NCBI RefSeq assembly: GCF_044197065.1
Contig: NZ_JBIQOI010000011.1
Coordinates: forward strand, 76,511 to 140,510
Direction: 5' to 3'
Length of the DNA stretch: 64,000 nt
Source: Kluyvera ascorbata_C
GTDB taxonomy: Bacteria; Pseudomonadota; Gammaproteobacteria; Enterobacterales; Enterobacteriaceae
Of the stretch, positions 31,741-40,863 are shown piece after piece. The number at the start of each line of letters is the position of its first letter. Positions within the stretch are counted from its first letter, which is position 1. A model generated the notes under the pieces. It saw only the letters and a program-made list of their open reading frames with translations. It made no database searches and was not told the origin of the DNA. The translations under genes and the position numbers were made by a program.

Positions 31741-32727
31741 TCAGAATAAGATTTCAATACCTTGCTTACGCATCGATGCCAGGCGATAACGCAGGGCGCG
31801 TGGGGTAATTCCCAGCAAATCTGCAATTTTGGTTTTATTGCCCTGATACTTCTGCATAAGGTCGGCAATATATTGGTATTGGGCACTGCGTCCATGTTGG
31901 CCCAGGTTATCGCTAGCCGGGATTTGCACCCGTGGCTGCGGCGACCAGGTTGTTTCAACATAAGAGTGTGATTCAGGCATCGGCAGCCCTAATGTATCGG
32001 GATAAATGATGCCGTCACGATTGAGAATCATGCCACGCTGGATGGTGTTTTCTAATTGACGCACGTTACCCGGCCAGTCGTAGCTTAACAATGCTCGGCG
32101 GCTTGACTCGGAGAGCTTGATATTTTTAACCAGCACCGTGGAGTATTTTTTAATAAATGATTCGGCAAGTGGAATAATATCTTCACGGCGTTCACGCAGC
32201 GGCGGGACCGTCACCGGAATTACCGACATGCGATAGTACAAGTCCTCACGAAAACGGCCAGCGGCCACCTCTTCCTCAAGGTTTTTATTCGTACAGGCAA
32301 TCAACCGAAAGTTAAGATTAATGGCACGATTGCTGCCTAAACGCTCAACCTGGTGTTCCTGTAGCGCACGTAATATTTTAGCCTGTAGCGCTAACGGCAT
32401 ATCGCCGATTTCATCCAGCAACAGTGTGCCGTTATTCGCTAACTCCATTTTACCGGCCACGGCTGCCACCGCACCGGTAAATGCACCTTTTTCATAGCCA
32501 AAAAGCGTCGCTTCCAGCATGTTTTCCGGAATAGCGGCACAGTTTACGCCAATATAAGGTGCATCCTGACGGTCTGCGGACGCAATGGAATGAATAAATT
32601 TAGCGACGCATTCTTTACCTGTTCCGGTTTCGCCCTGAATAAGAACAGGAACATTAAAGACAGCAACGCGCTGTGCCAGAGAAAAGGCATTAATGCTGGA
32701 GGCAGCTTCGGCAATAAGTTCAAACAT
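31741..32727 (-). CDS. lafK: LafK, sigma-54-dependent master activator of the lateral flagella
   Basis: 328 residues from ATG 32727; the upstream in-frame codons to 32898 look like leader. AAA+ domain: Walker A GETGTGKE at 32-39, the sigma-54-contact loop GAFTGA at 81-86, Walker B TLLLDEIGD at 101-109. The C-terminal Fis-type helix-turn-helix is at ~295-325 (GNKTKIADLLGITPRALRYR). No N-terminal receiver or FleQ-type domain, so it has PspF-like architecture and must be controlled by level or by a partner protein. The sigma-54 sites upstream of lafB, lfgB and the FliB-like gene are its likely targets. Confidence 0.9.
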   Translation of the reverse strand: MFELIAEAASSINAFSLAQRVAVFNVPVLIQGETGTGKECVAKFIHSIASADRQDAPYIGVNCAAIPENMLEATLFGYEKGAFTGAVAAVAGKMELANNGTLLLDEIGDMPLALQAKILRALQEHQVERLGSNRAINLNFRLIACTNKNLEEEVAAGRFREDLYYRMSVIPVTVPPLRERREDIIPLAESFIKKYSTVLVKNIKLSESSRRALLSYDWPGNVRQLENTIQRGMILNRDGIIYPDTLGLPMPESHSYVETTWSPQPRVQIPASDNLGQHGRSAQYQYIADLMQKYQGNKTKIADLLGITPRALRYRLASMRKQGIEILF

Positions 32728-33320
32728 GATTATCTCACACTTACCGGTGAATAAGTTAACGTCCTTGACGACAAATAAAAGAGAGCACCAGAACAAGTTT
32801 ATCCCGGAAATTTTTTTACTCGAGTCATGATTTAACCCCATCCATGGTTCATGTTTTTTTGACTGTAAATTCCTGGCCTCATCCGAGATTGTTCTCAAAT
32901 GGGCACTTCCCTAAAAAAATACTACCACTCGCGGCGGCGACAATTCTGAATTAAAAGATAATAAAAATATTAATCTATAAAAATCAACAAGATGATAAAA
33001 TATTGAACAAACAACAACCATTAATCGATTAATCTTACGCCTCATCACCCCCTTGCAAAATAGCTCATTTTTCATCCTTTTATTATTTTTTAATTATAAT
33101 TATTGATTATTTATTATTTGCAGAAAACGCCACTAGACGATTAAATATCAGACCCTACATGATCGCTAGCCGTAGGCACAGAAAACACACTGGATAACGA
33201 CTCAATGAGACATGCTAAAGGAATTAGCACCTATATAAATGGAATTATTTATATATCTACCACCAGGGGATATGTCCCCCCCCAATCCGCGTCAGAACAT
33301 AACCGCAGAGAAAGCGCATC
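32728..33320. other. AT-rich divergent control region between lafK and lfiM
   Basis: 593 bases, strongly AT-rich between about 32,930 and 33,250. It drives the two early operons in opposite directions. I found no GGCAY-N5-TTGC element and no flagellar-sigma motif, so both operons probably use the housekeeping sigma factor. An 8-C tract at 33276-33283 lies 37 bases before lfiM, and an AGGGG-ATATG start there opens a 27-codon frame that overlaps the lfiM start. Its significance is uncertain. Confidence 0.6.
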
Positions 33321-34187
33321 ATGCTGAAGTACAGTCAAACCCCGGGTATCTTTAAACTTGAAGGTAATCGGCTTGGGCGCCCATACCATCGTCTGCCGAC
33401 CATGTTTACGGGGAATTTTGATACGCTAGAATCACACCTGGCTAACTATTTTCTCAAAAAGCATCGCACCAATATTTCTCTCAAGAAAATATGCTGTGAG
33501 ATGGATGTGATAAATAAAAATGCCGACCTGCTGGCCTCGCAGGTCGGCCATCTGGCATTTGATATCGACAGATCATTACTTCTCATGCTGTTGGGGAATT
33601 TTTATGGACTGGATGCTTCGCTGACAGAAGATAATTCATCGGACCATTTACCAACCAAGACCGAAATTCGCCTGAAGAATAGATTAGCGATTGATATCTG
33701 TAACGTTGTATTTGATAAGAATACCTCCGGTATTCCGTTGACGTTGAAACCGGACAGCAGCACGGTTCAGACCCACTGGGCCTATCAGCTCACGTTCATT
33801 CTGGGGGACGATGAAAAAAATAGCCTGAGAATACTGCTCGATGACGCGCATACGGATTATATCCTCAACCTTATTCGCCGCAGCGAAAGCAATCAGTCAA
33901 CGCATCGCGTGGATAAAACCAGCCGCCCTGAGAAAAAGCAGTCGCTGATTAACGCCATTATTAATACGTTACCACTGACCATGAACGTAAAGATAGCGGA
34001 ACTGCCGTTAAGCGTTGCCGATCTTACCAGCATTAAGCCTGGCGATATTTTGCCGATCGCGATGCCCGAGCATTTTCCCGTGTATATCGGGAAGTCTGAA
34101 CTGTTTAATGCCCTGATCATAGAAGATAAAGACAAACTGTTTTTATCCGAATTAACGAATAAAACGTTGGAGAAATCCTATGAGTAA
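33321..34187 (+). CDS. lfiM: LfiM, FliM-like C-ring switch protein without the CheY-binding N-terminus
   Basis: 288 residues; E. coli FliM is 334. The protein begins almost directly at the part corresponding to FliM residue ~45 (YHRLPTMFTGNFDTLESHLA), so the N-terminal LSQxEIDALL-type CheY-binding helix is missing. A stop codon at 33300-33302 in the same frame rules out a longer start. The C-terminal SpoA region is present (LTMNVKIAELPLSVADLTSI, KPGDILPIAM). It forms the C ring with LfiG and LfiN. First gene of the lfiMNPQR-lfhBA operon. Confidence 0.88.
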   Translation: MLKYSQTPGIFKLEGNRLGRPYHRLPTMFTGNFDTLESHLANYFLKKHRTNISLKKICCEMDVINKNADLLASQVGHLAFDIDRSLLLMLLGNFYGLDASLTEDNSSDHLPTKTEIRLKNRLAIDICNVVFDKNTSGIPLTLKPDSSTVQTHWAYQLTFILGDDEKNSLRILLDDAHTDYILNLIRRSESNQSTHRVDKTSRPEKKQSLINAIINTLPLTMNVKIAELPLSVADLTSIKPGDILPIAMPEHFPVYIGKSELFNALIIEDKDKLFLSELTNKTLEKSYE

Positions 34188-34554
34188 GCAAGAAGATATT
34201 TTAGAACAAGGTTTTGAGCTTAATAACGAAACCACAAAAGCCAGCCCCGACACGTCCGCCGCAGAAAAGCTGGTTACCCGTCTGGAAGACCGTTTTTCTG
34301 AGTCAATGACGCTGCTCAAACGCATTCCCGTCACGCTCACGCTAGAAGTGTCTTCCGTAGAGATCATGCTAGCTGACCTGCTGAATATCGATGATGACAC
34401 CGTGATCGAGATGGATAAACTGGCCGGCGAGCCGCTGGACATTAAGGTCAATAACATCCTGCTTGGTAAGGCAGAGGTGGTGGTCGTTAATGAAAAGTAT
34501 GGCCTGCGCGTTCTTGAGTTTAACGCTAACGAAATCAACGATCTGGCACCATGA
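34180..34554 (+). CDS. lfiN: LfiN, FliN-like C-ring protein
   Basis: 124 residues with one SpoA domain (RIPVTLTLEVSSVEIMLADL, VIEMDKLAGEPLDIKVNNIL, GKAEVVVVNEKYGLRV), the standard FliN pattern. It overlaps lfiM by 8 bases and lfiP by 4 (ATGA). It forms the lower C ring and docks LfiH-LfiI. Confidence 0.94.
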   Translation: MSKQEDILEQGFELNNETTKASPDTSAAEKLVTRLEDRFSESMTLLKRIPVTLTLEVSSVEIMLADLLNIDDDTVIEMDKLAGEPLDIKVNNILLGKAEVVVVNEKYGLRVLEFNANEINDLAP

Positions 34555-35309
34555 AATCAGCATCACGCCTCCCCTTTATTCTGGGTTTCACGCTGCTGTG
34601 CCTTTCGCCTTACGCCTGTGCACAAGGTGGCGATATTCCGTTGCTGAACGTCATTACCCACGGAAGCAATCAGGAATACAGCGTTAAAATTCAGGTGCTG
34701 CTGCTGATGAGCCTGGTGGGCCTGCTGCCCACGCTGCTTCTGATGATGACCTGCTTTACCCGCTTTATCATCGTGCTTTCGCTATTGCGCCAGGCGCTTG
34801 GCTTGCAACAAACGCCGCCAAATCGCATTCTTATTGGTATTGCGCTATCGCTCACCATGCTGGTCATGCGGCCTATCTGGATAAACATTTATGACCATGC
34901 CGTCGTACCGTTTGAAAATGACCAGATAACGTTACCGCAGGCGCTGGGTACTGCCGCTGCGCCGTTGAAACGCTTTATGCTCGCGCAGACCAATAAAAAA
35001 GCAATGGCGCAGATTATGACCATCGCCAACGCCAAAGGTAACGCCACGGATCAGGACCTGTCGATTGTGGTGCCGGCCTACGTGCTCAGCGAGCTGAAAA
35101 CCGCCTTCCAGATAGGCTTTATGATTTATATCCCCTTCCTCGTCATCGACCTTATCGTGGCGAGCGTACTGATGGCGATGGGGATGATGATGCTGTCGCC
35201 GCTGATCGTTTCGCTGCCCTTCAAGCTGATGCTGTTCGTCCTGATTGACGGCTGGTCGCTGACCGTGGGCACGTTAACCTCCAGCATTCGCGGCCTGGGG
35301 CTGGGATAA
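34551..35309 (+). CDS. lfiP: LfiP, FliP-like export gate protein
   Basis: 252 residues with a cleavable signal peptide (LLCLSPYACAQG) and four membrane helices. It carries the FliP signatures MTCFTRFIIVLSLLRQALG and QTPPNRILIGIALSLTM, and the end block PLIVSLPFKLMLFVLIDGW. Five copies form the core of the export channel with LfiQ and LfiR. Confidence 0.96.
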   Translation: MKSASRLPFILGFTLLCLSPYACAQGGDIPLLNVITHGSNQEYSVKIQVLLLMSLVGLLPTLLLMMTCFTRFIIVLSLLRQALGLQQTPPNRILIGIALSLTMLVMRPIWINIYDHAVVPFENDQITLPQALGTAAAPLKRFMLAQTNKKAMAQIMTIANAKGNATDQDLSIVVPAYVLSELKTAFQIGFMIYIPFLVIDLIVASVLMAMGMMMLSPLIVSLPFKLMLFVLIDGWSLTVGTLTSSIRGLGLG

Positions 35310-35323
35310 AAAAGGATTTACCC

Positions 35324-35596
35324 ATGTTAACCGTTGATGTTGCCGCCGATATTGTCGCCAGCGGGATTAAAATCGTCATTGTTCTGGTCTGTGTTCTGGT
35401 CGTCCCGAGCCTGTTGGTGGGCCTGCTGGTCAGTATTTTCCAGGCCGTGACGCAAATTAACGAACAGACGCTCAGCTTTTTGCCTCGTCTTATCGTGACG
35501 CTGGTCGTACTGGGCGTATGTGGAAAATGGATGATCGTCCAGCTAAGCGATCTCTGCGTTCATCTGTTCACCCAGGCCGCTATCCTGGTGAATTGA
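35324..35596 (+). CDS. lfiQ: LfiQ, FliQ-like export gate protein
   Basis: 90 residues with two membrane helices. The inter-helix stretch VSIFQAVTQINEQTLSFLPR is the FliQ hallmark. It surrounds the LfiP/LfiR channel. The AAAGGA ribosome site lies 8 bases ahead of the start. Confidence 0.95.
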   Translation: MLTVDVAADIVASGIKIVIVLVCVLVVPSLLVGLLVSIFQAVTQINEQTLSFLPRLIVTLVVLGVCGKWMIVQLSDLCVHLFTQAAILVN

Positions 35597-35597
35597 T

Positions 35598-36380
35598 ATG
35601 CGTGAAATCGATATTACCCAGCTCAGCGCTCTGGTTTTGGGACTCTGGTTCCCCTTCGTGCGCATTATGGCGTTTATGCACTACGTGCCGGTGTTTGATA
35701 ACGCCGTGCTGACCGTGCGGGTGCGCATTATTTTGTCGCTGTCGCTGGCGATTATCATTACCCCGCTTATTCCGCACCCGGTACCGACCAACCTGCTGTC
35801 GATAAACAGCGTGATCCTCACCGTGGAGCAAATTGCCTGGGGGATGCTCTTTGGGCTGATGCTGCAATTTCTGTTCCTCGCGCTACAGCTTGCCGGGCAG
35901 ATCCTCTCGTTCAACATGGGGATGAGTATGGCGGTGATGAACGATCCGAGCAGCGGCGCGTCGACGACGGTGTTGTCCGAGATGATCAACATCTACGCCA
36001 TCCTGCTCTTTTTCGCGATGGACGGGCACCTGCTTCTGGTCAGTATTCTCTATAAAGGCTTCACCTACTGGCCGATTGGCAACGCGCTGCATCCGCAGAC
36101 GCTGCGCACCATATCACTGGCATTAAGCTGGGTTATCGCCTCCGCGATGCTGTTAGCGCTGCCAACAACCTTCATTATGCTGGTTGTGCAGGGCAGCTTC
36201 GGCCTGCTCAACCGTATATCACCGGCGCTGAACCTCTACTCGCTTGGCTTCCCGATTAACATGCTGGCGGGCATGGTGTGCTTCGGTACCCTGCTCTATA
36301 ACCTGCCTGACCACTATCTACATCTGGCCGACTTCGTTTTACAGCAGCTTGATGCGCTAAAGGGGCACTATGGCGGATAA
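35598..36380 (+). CDS. lfiR: LfiR, FliR-like export gate protein
   Basis: 260 residues with about six hydrophobic helices and FliR markers (LWFPFVRIMAFMHYVPVFDN, FNMGMSMAVMNDPSSGASTT, LNLYSLGFPINMLAGM). It closes the export channel with LfiP and LfiQ. The end overlaps lfhB by 11 bases. Confidence 0.95.
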   Translation: MREIDITQLSALVLGLWFPFVRIMAFMHYVPVFDNAVLTVRVRIILSLSLAIIITPLIPHPVPTNLLSINSVILTVEQIAWGMLFGLMLQFLFLALQLAGQILSFNMGMSMAVMNDPSSGASTTVLSEMINIYAILLFFAMDGHLLLVSILYKGFTYWPIGNALHPQTLRTISLALSWVIASAMLLALPTTFIMLVVQGSFGLLNRISPALNLYSLGFPINMLAGMVCFGTLLYNLPDHYLHLADFVLQQLDALKGHYGG

Positions 36381-37509
36381 CAGCAGCGACGAAAAAACAG
36401 AAAAACCCTCGGCGCAAAAACTTCGCAAAGCCAGACAAGACGGGCAGCTCCCACGCTCCAAAGATATGGGCATGTCCGCGAGCCTGTTCGCCGCCTTTAT
36501 GGTGCTGTCCAGCAGCTTTCCCTGGTATGAAGATTTTGTCCGCGAGAGTTTTATCAGCGTGCATCAGTACGCGCAGAACATTAACGACCCGGAGATTATC
36601 AGCCAGTTTTTACGTCACCATCTGCTGATCCTGGGCAAGTTTATTCTGACGCTGCTGCCGATGCCGCTGGCGGCGTCGGTCGCTTCACTGGTGCCAGGCG
36701 GCTGGCTGTTTCTGCCGAAAAAGATCCTGCCGGATTTCTCGAAACTCAGCCCACTGAAGGGAATAGGCCGTCTGTTTTCATCCGATCATCTGGTGGATAC
36801 CGGCAAGATGACGATCAAAGCGATCATTCTGTTGATCATGCTGTGGATTAGCCTGCGCAATAACGTGATGACGTTTCTGGGCCTACAGGAACTCTTTTTC
36901 AAGCAGGCGGTGGCCGATGGCCTGTCGCTGTACGCCAGCGTGATGCAGAACTTTGTCATCCTGTTTATTTTCTTTGCCCTTATCGATGTACCGCTGGCCC
37001 GTAAGATGTTTATCAAAGGGCTGAAGATGACCAAGCAGGAAGTCAAAGAAGAGTATAAAAATCAGGAAGGTAAACCTGAGGTCAAAGCGAAAATCCGCCG
37101 CCTTCAGCGGCAGATGGCAATGGGGCAGATCCGCAAAGTCGTGCCGAAAGCCAATGTTGTCATCACCAACCCGACTCACTATGCCGTTGCCCTGCAATAT
37201 GATCTCGACCGCGCCGCCGCGCCTTTTGTCGTCGCTAAAGGGACGGATGAGATTGCACTCTATATTCGTCAGGTGGCCACCGAACACAGCATCGAGATAG
37301 TCGAGTTTCCCAAGCTGGCGCGCTCGGTCTATTACACCACGCAGGTTAATCAGCAGATCCCCTTCCAGCTGTATCGGGCGATTGCGCATGTCCTGACCTA
37401 CGTCCTGCAAATGAAACACTGGCGCGATGGCGCACAGCAGCGCCCGTCACTGAACAGACATATATCCATTCCGAAAGAGGTCCTTAAACTGGATGCCGAA
37501 AATAACTAA
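36370..37509 (+). CDS. lfhB: LfhB, FlhB-like export switch protein
   Basis: 379 residues with four membrane helices and a C-terminal cytoplasmic domain. The autocleavage motif NPTH is present (VVITNPTHYAVALQY, near residue 268), so substrate switching from hook to filament, triggered by LafE, should work. The early KTEKPSAQKLRKARQDGQLP segment is also typical. Confidence 0.96.
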   Translation: MADNSSDEKTEKPSAQKLRKARQDGQLPRSKDMGMSASLFAAFMVLSSSFPWYEDFVRESFISVHQYAQNINDPEIISQFLRHHLLILGKFILTLLPMPLAASVASLVPGGWLFLPKKILPDFSKLSPLKGIGRLFSSDHLVDTGKMTIKAIILLIMLWISLRNNVMTFLGLQELFFKQAVADGLSLYASVMQNFVILFIFFALIDVPLARKMFIKGLKMTKQEVKEEYKNQEGKPEVKAKIRRLQRQMAMGQIRKVVPKANVVITNPTHYAVALQYDLDRAAAPFVVAKGTDEIALYIRQVATEHSIEIVEFPKLARSVYYTTQVNQQIPFQLYRAIAHVLTYVLQMKHWRDGAQQRPSLNRHISIPKEVLKLDAENN

Positions 37510-39586
37510 ACACCTTCTGGCGGTGCTGCGTAACGGCAGCATTGGCGTACCGCTGGTCATTCTCTGTATTCTGGCGATGGTTATCCTGCCGCTGCCGCCA
37601 GCGTTACTGGACATTCTGTTTACCTTTAACATTGTGCTTGCGGTGCTGGTGTTGCTGGTGAGCGTGTCGGCAAAACGTCCGCTGGAATTCAGCCTGTTCC
37701 CGACCATCTTGCTTATCACCACGCTGATGCGACTGACGCTGAACGTCGCTTCGACGCGCGTGGTGCTGCTGCACGGTCATATGGGCGCAGGCGCGGCCGG
37801 TAAGGTTATTGAATCTTTCGGTCAGGTCGTTATTGGCGGTAACTTTGTGGTGGGCTTCGTGGTGTTCATCATCCTGATGATCATCAACTTCATCGTGGTG
37901 ACCAAAGGGGCAGAGCGTATTTCCGAAGTCTCCGCCCGCTTCACCCTCGATGCGATGCCGGGCAAACAGATGGCTATCGATGCCGACCTTAACGCCGGGC
38001 TTATCAATCAGGCTCAGGCCCAGACACGACGCAAAGATGTGGCGGGTGAGGCTGACTTCTATGGCGCGATGGACGGGGCGTCGAAATTCGTGCGTGGCGA
38101 TGCCATCGCCGGGATGATGATCCTTGCCATCAATCTTATCGGCGGCGTGTGCATCGGGATTTTCAAATACAACCTGAGCGCGGAGGCGGCCTTCCAGCAG
38201 TACGTGCTGATGACCATCGGTGACGGTCTGGTCGCGCAGATCCCTTCCCTGCTGCTCTCCACCGCCGCGGCAATCATCGTGACCCGCATCAGCGATAACG
38301 GCGATATTGCCACCGACGTGCGGACCCAGTTGCTGGCGACGCCATCGATTCTGTATACCGCTACCGGCATTATGTTCGTGCTGGCTATCGTCCCTGGGAT
38401 GCCGCACTTCCCGTTCCTCGCCTTCAGTGCGCTGTTGGGCTTTACCGCCTGGCGCATGAGCAAGCGCCCGAAAGCCGCCGAACACGAGGAAAAAAGCCTC
38501 GAAACGCTGACCAAAACCATTACTGAAAATGCCGAGCAGGTGGTCAGTTGGGAAACCATTCCGCTGATTGAACCCATCAGCCTTAGCCTGGGGTACAAAC
38601 TGGTTTCTCTGGTGGATAAGTCGAAGGGTAACCCGCTCACCCAGCGTATTCGCGGGGTGCGGCAGGTCATTTCAGACACCAATGGCGTGCTGCTGCCGGA
38701 GATTCGCATTCGTGAAAACTTCCGTCTCAAGGCCAGCCAGTACGCCATTTACATCAATGGGATTAAAGCGGATGAGGCCGATATCCCCGCAGATAAACTG
38801 ATGGCGCTGCCCTCGAGCGAGACCTATGGTGAAATCGATGGCGTGATGGGGAACGACCCGGCCTACGGGATGCCGGTTACCTGGATCCAGCCCGCGCAAA
38901 AGGCAAAAGCGTTGAATATGGGGTATCAGGTGATCGACAGCGCCAGCGTTATCGCCACCCATGTGAATAAGGTCATTCGCAACCATATTCCCGATCTGTT
39001 TAACTACGACGACATCACTCAACTGCATAATCGCCTCTCTTCTATGGCCCCAAGGCTGGCGGAAGACCTCAGCGCGGCGCTGAACTACAGCCATCTGTTA
39101 AAGGTGTATCGGGCGCTGCTGATTGAAGGCGTATCGCTACGGGATATCGTCACTATCGCCACGGTGCTGGTCGCTAGCAGCGCGACAACTAAAGATCCGA
39201 TTCTGCTGGTTGCCGATGTTCGTCTGGCGCTACGCCGAAGCATCACCCACCCGCTGGTACGCAAGCAGGAGTTGACGGTATATACCCTGAATAACGAGCT
39301 GGAAAACCTGCTGTCTAACGTCGTGAATCAGGCCCAGCAGAGTGGAAAAGTGATGCTCGACAGCGTGCCAGTTGATCCGAATATGCTCAACCAATTCCAG
39401 ACCAATATGCCGCAGGTGAAAGAACAGATGAAGGCGGCCGGTAAAGAGCCCGTACTGCTGGTCGCTCCACAATTACGTCCGCTGCTGGCACGCTATGCCC
39501 GCCTTTTTTCTCCGGGTCTGCATGTGCTTTCTTATAACGAAGTTCCCGATGAGCTGGAATTAAAAATCATGGGAGCATTAAGCTAA
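37493..39586 (+). CDS. lfhA: LfhA, FlhA-like export gate protein
   Basis: 697 residues, full FlhA length. Eight hydrophobic helices occupy the first ~330 residues, with the FHIPEP-type conserved cytoplasmic loop (FVVTKGAERISEVSARFTLD, DAMPGKQMAIDADLNAGLI). The ~360-residue cytoplasmic domain forms the nonameric docking ring. E. coli K-12 carries only a remnant of this gene (fhiA). It overlaps lfhB by 17 bases; a long hairpin follows the stop. Confidence 0.96.
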   Translation: MPKITKHLLAVLRNGSIGVPLVILCILAMVILPLPPALLDILFTFNIVLAVLVLLVSVSAKRPLEFSLFPTILLITTLMRLTLNVASTRVVLLHGHMGAGAAGKVIESFGQVVIGGNFVVGFVVFIILMIINFIVVTKGAERISEVSARFTLDAMPGKQMAIDADLNAGLINQAQAQTRRKDVAGEADFYGAMDGASKFVRGDAIAGMMILAINLIGGVCIGIFKYNLSAEAAFQQYVLMTIGDGLVAQIPSLLLSTAAAIIVTRISDNGDIATDVRTQLLATPSILYTATGIMFVLAIVPGMPHFPFLAFSALLGFTAWRMSKRPKAAEHEEKSLETLTKTITENAEQVVSWETIPLIEPISLSLGYKLVSLVDKSKGNPLTQRIRGVRQVISDTNGVLLPEIRIRENFRLKASQYAIYINGIKADEADIPADKLMALPSSETYGEIDGVMGNDPAYGMPVTWIQPAQKAKALNMGYQVIDSASVIATHVNKVIRNHIPDLFNYDDITQLHNRLSSMAPRLAEDLSAALNYSHLLKVYRALLIEGVSLRDIVTIATVLVASSATTKDPILLVADVRLALRRSITHPLVRKQELTVYTLNNELENLLSNVVNQAQQSGKVMLDSVPVDPNMLNQFQTNMPQVKEQMKAAGKEPVLLVAPQLRPLLARYARLFSPGLHVLSYNEVPDELELKIMGALS

Positions 39587-39593
39587 ATAAATA

Positions 39594-39636
39594 TATAGAG
39601 CGACAATTAAGTTTCGTCCTGATTTGTCGCTTTATA
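39594..39636 (+). terminator. Hairpin terminator after lfhA
   Basis: 13-bp inverted repeat TATAGAGCGACAA / TTGTCGCTTTATA with one G-U pair and a 17-base loop, starting eight bases after the lfhA stop. There is no long U tract, but the position fits the end of the lfiM-lfhA operon. Confidence 0.65.
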
Positions 39637-39701
39637 GTTCTGAACATACCAGGGAAGGTGTGTTTCTCCAGAAAATGTTTATTATCAGGGATAATCATGT
39701 G

Positions 39702-39998
39702 ATGAGAGATGAAAAAGTAAAAAGGAATTTTGCTTACCGCTCCGGGCATCATCCGCGGCGCCAATATTCTCCAACTTTTATGGAATTCGTGCATCGTCAG
39801 GAAGAACGGCAGGAACACCATGAACAGGAGATGAGTCAACACGCTCCTTGCGGTAAATCAGCAGACAATCAACGATATCATCCCATCCCGGACACTTTTG
39901 ATACCCCGCCCGTGCCGCTGATTAACACCTTTGACCTCTTTCTGGCAGCCGCGCTGATGTTTCTTTTCATCAGCATGCTGCTGCTATTTATGAATTAA
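39702..39998 (+). CDS. Small hypothetical protein with C-terminal membrane helix
   Basis: 98 residues from ATG 39702 (MRDEKVKRNFAYRSG), with CAGGGA about 12 bases upstream; earlier in-frame starts at 39624 and 39675 are possible. The N-terminal two thirds are hydrophilic and His/Glu/Arg-rich (FVHRQEERQEHHEQEMSQHA). One helix at the C-terminus (TFDLFLAAALMFLFISMLLL) would anchor it as a tail-anchored inner-membrane protein. It lies between the end of the Flag-2 cluster and yafL, with stops overlapping yafL by 4 bases. No family recognised. It could be a Flag-2 accessory or a core gene; evidence is only moderate that it is expressed. Confidence 0.5.
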   Translation: MRDEKVKRNFAYRSGHHPRRQYSPTFMEFVHRQEERQEHHEQEMSQHAPCGKSADNQRYHPIPDTFDTPPVPLINTFDLFLAAALMFLFISMLLLFMN

Positions 39999-40756
39999 AG
40001 CACCGTGTTCTCTGTCAGGATCCGTCGAGCGCCAAGATAGTGATCCTGCCAGAACATATCCGCTAAATGGCTAACACGAACAGTTTCTCCGGTACGCGGT
40101 GATTCAATAAAGTCGCCGTTGCCCAGATAGACCCCCATATGATCCGCAATCTCTTGGCTATGAATATGGAAGAAGAGCAGATCGCCGCGACGCAGATCGT
40201 TATTTGCTACGATCGTCGCACGACGATAGTGATACATTTCATTCGCCGTCCGCGGTAATTTTTCCGCGAGGATCTTATTGTAGGCGTAAAATATCAGACC
40301 ACTACAGTCAAATCCCCGATCGGGATTAACGCCTCCCCAGATATACGGTTTTCCCAACTGCTGTTCAAGACGGTGAATCGCAACTTCGGTCATATTATGC
40401 AGATGGTCGCTATTGAGGAAATGCGGGTTTTCAGCCAGCGCTTTCCAGTGACGATCGCTGGCCTTAAGCGGGCCCGGAAACCACTCCGGGTGCTGCTTAA
40501 TCAGCAGGCGGTTCTGTTGGCGCAGCGCTTTCTTACTCTCTGCGTCGCCCACCACAATGTAGCTGGCCTGCTTTTTCAGCTTCGCATGATATGCCCCCCA
40601 CAGCTTTTCCCGGTTCTGCATACGCAGCGAAGCGCCATAGCTTAGCGAAGCATGGGCGGCAGGCTTGTGGGTATGCGCAATAGCAAACGGACTCAGCGTC
40701 ATGCAGGCCAACAATGCGGTGGACAGAAAGCGGGTCGATGTAGAGGGGGAAGCCAT
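39995..40756 (-). CDS. yafL: YafL, secreted NlpC/P60 cell-wall peptidase
   Basis: 253 residues with a signal peptide (STALLACMTLSPFAIAHT). The C-terminal NlpC/P60 domain has the catalytic Cys in RGFDCSGLIFYAY and the His in IADHMGVYLGNG. Such enzymes cut D-Glu-mDAP bonds in peptidoglycan stem peptides. Its place next to the Flag-2 cluster matches E. coli, where yafL is near the fhiA remnant. Confidence 0.92.
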   Translation of the reverse strand: MASPSTSTRFLSTALLACMTLSPFAIAHTHKPAAHASLSYGASLRMQNREKLWGAYHAKLKKQASYIVVGDAESKKALRQQNRLLIKQHPEWFPGPLKASDRHWKALAENPHFLNSDHLHNMTEVAIHRLEQQLGKPYIWGGVNPDRGFDCSGLIFYAYNKILAEKLPRTANEMYHYRRATIVANNDLRRGDLLFFHIHSQEIADHMGVYLGNGDFIESPRTGETVRVSHLADMFWQDHYLGARRILTENTVL

Positions 40757-40863
40757 GAAAACCTTTCAACCGTGAAACGTTGAAACAGTCTACGTTGGCA
40801 GGGTTTACGCCAGGATTAATTCTCGATTATTAATCAATTAATAATTATATTTCATCACGTTAA

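Noticed and set aside
26602..39586. A virulence type III secretion system rather than a flagellum
   Set aside because: Flagellin, hook, FlgM, FliK, rod and ring genes are all present, and no secretin or needle gene is seen.
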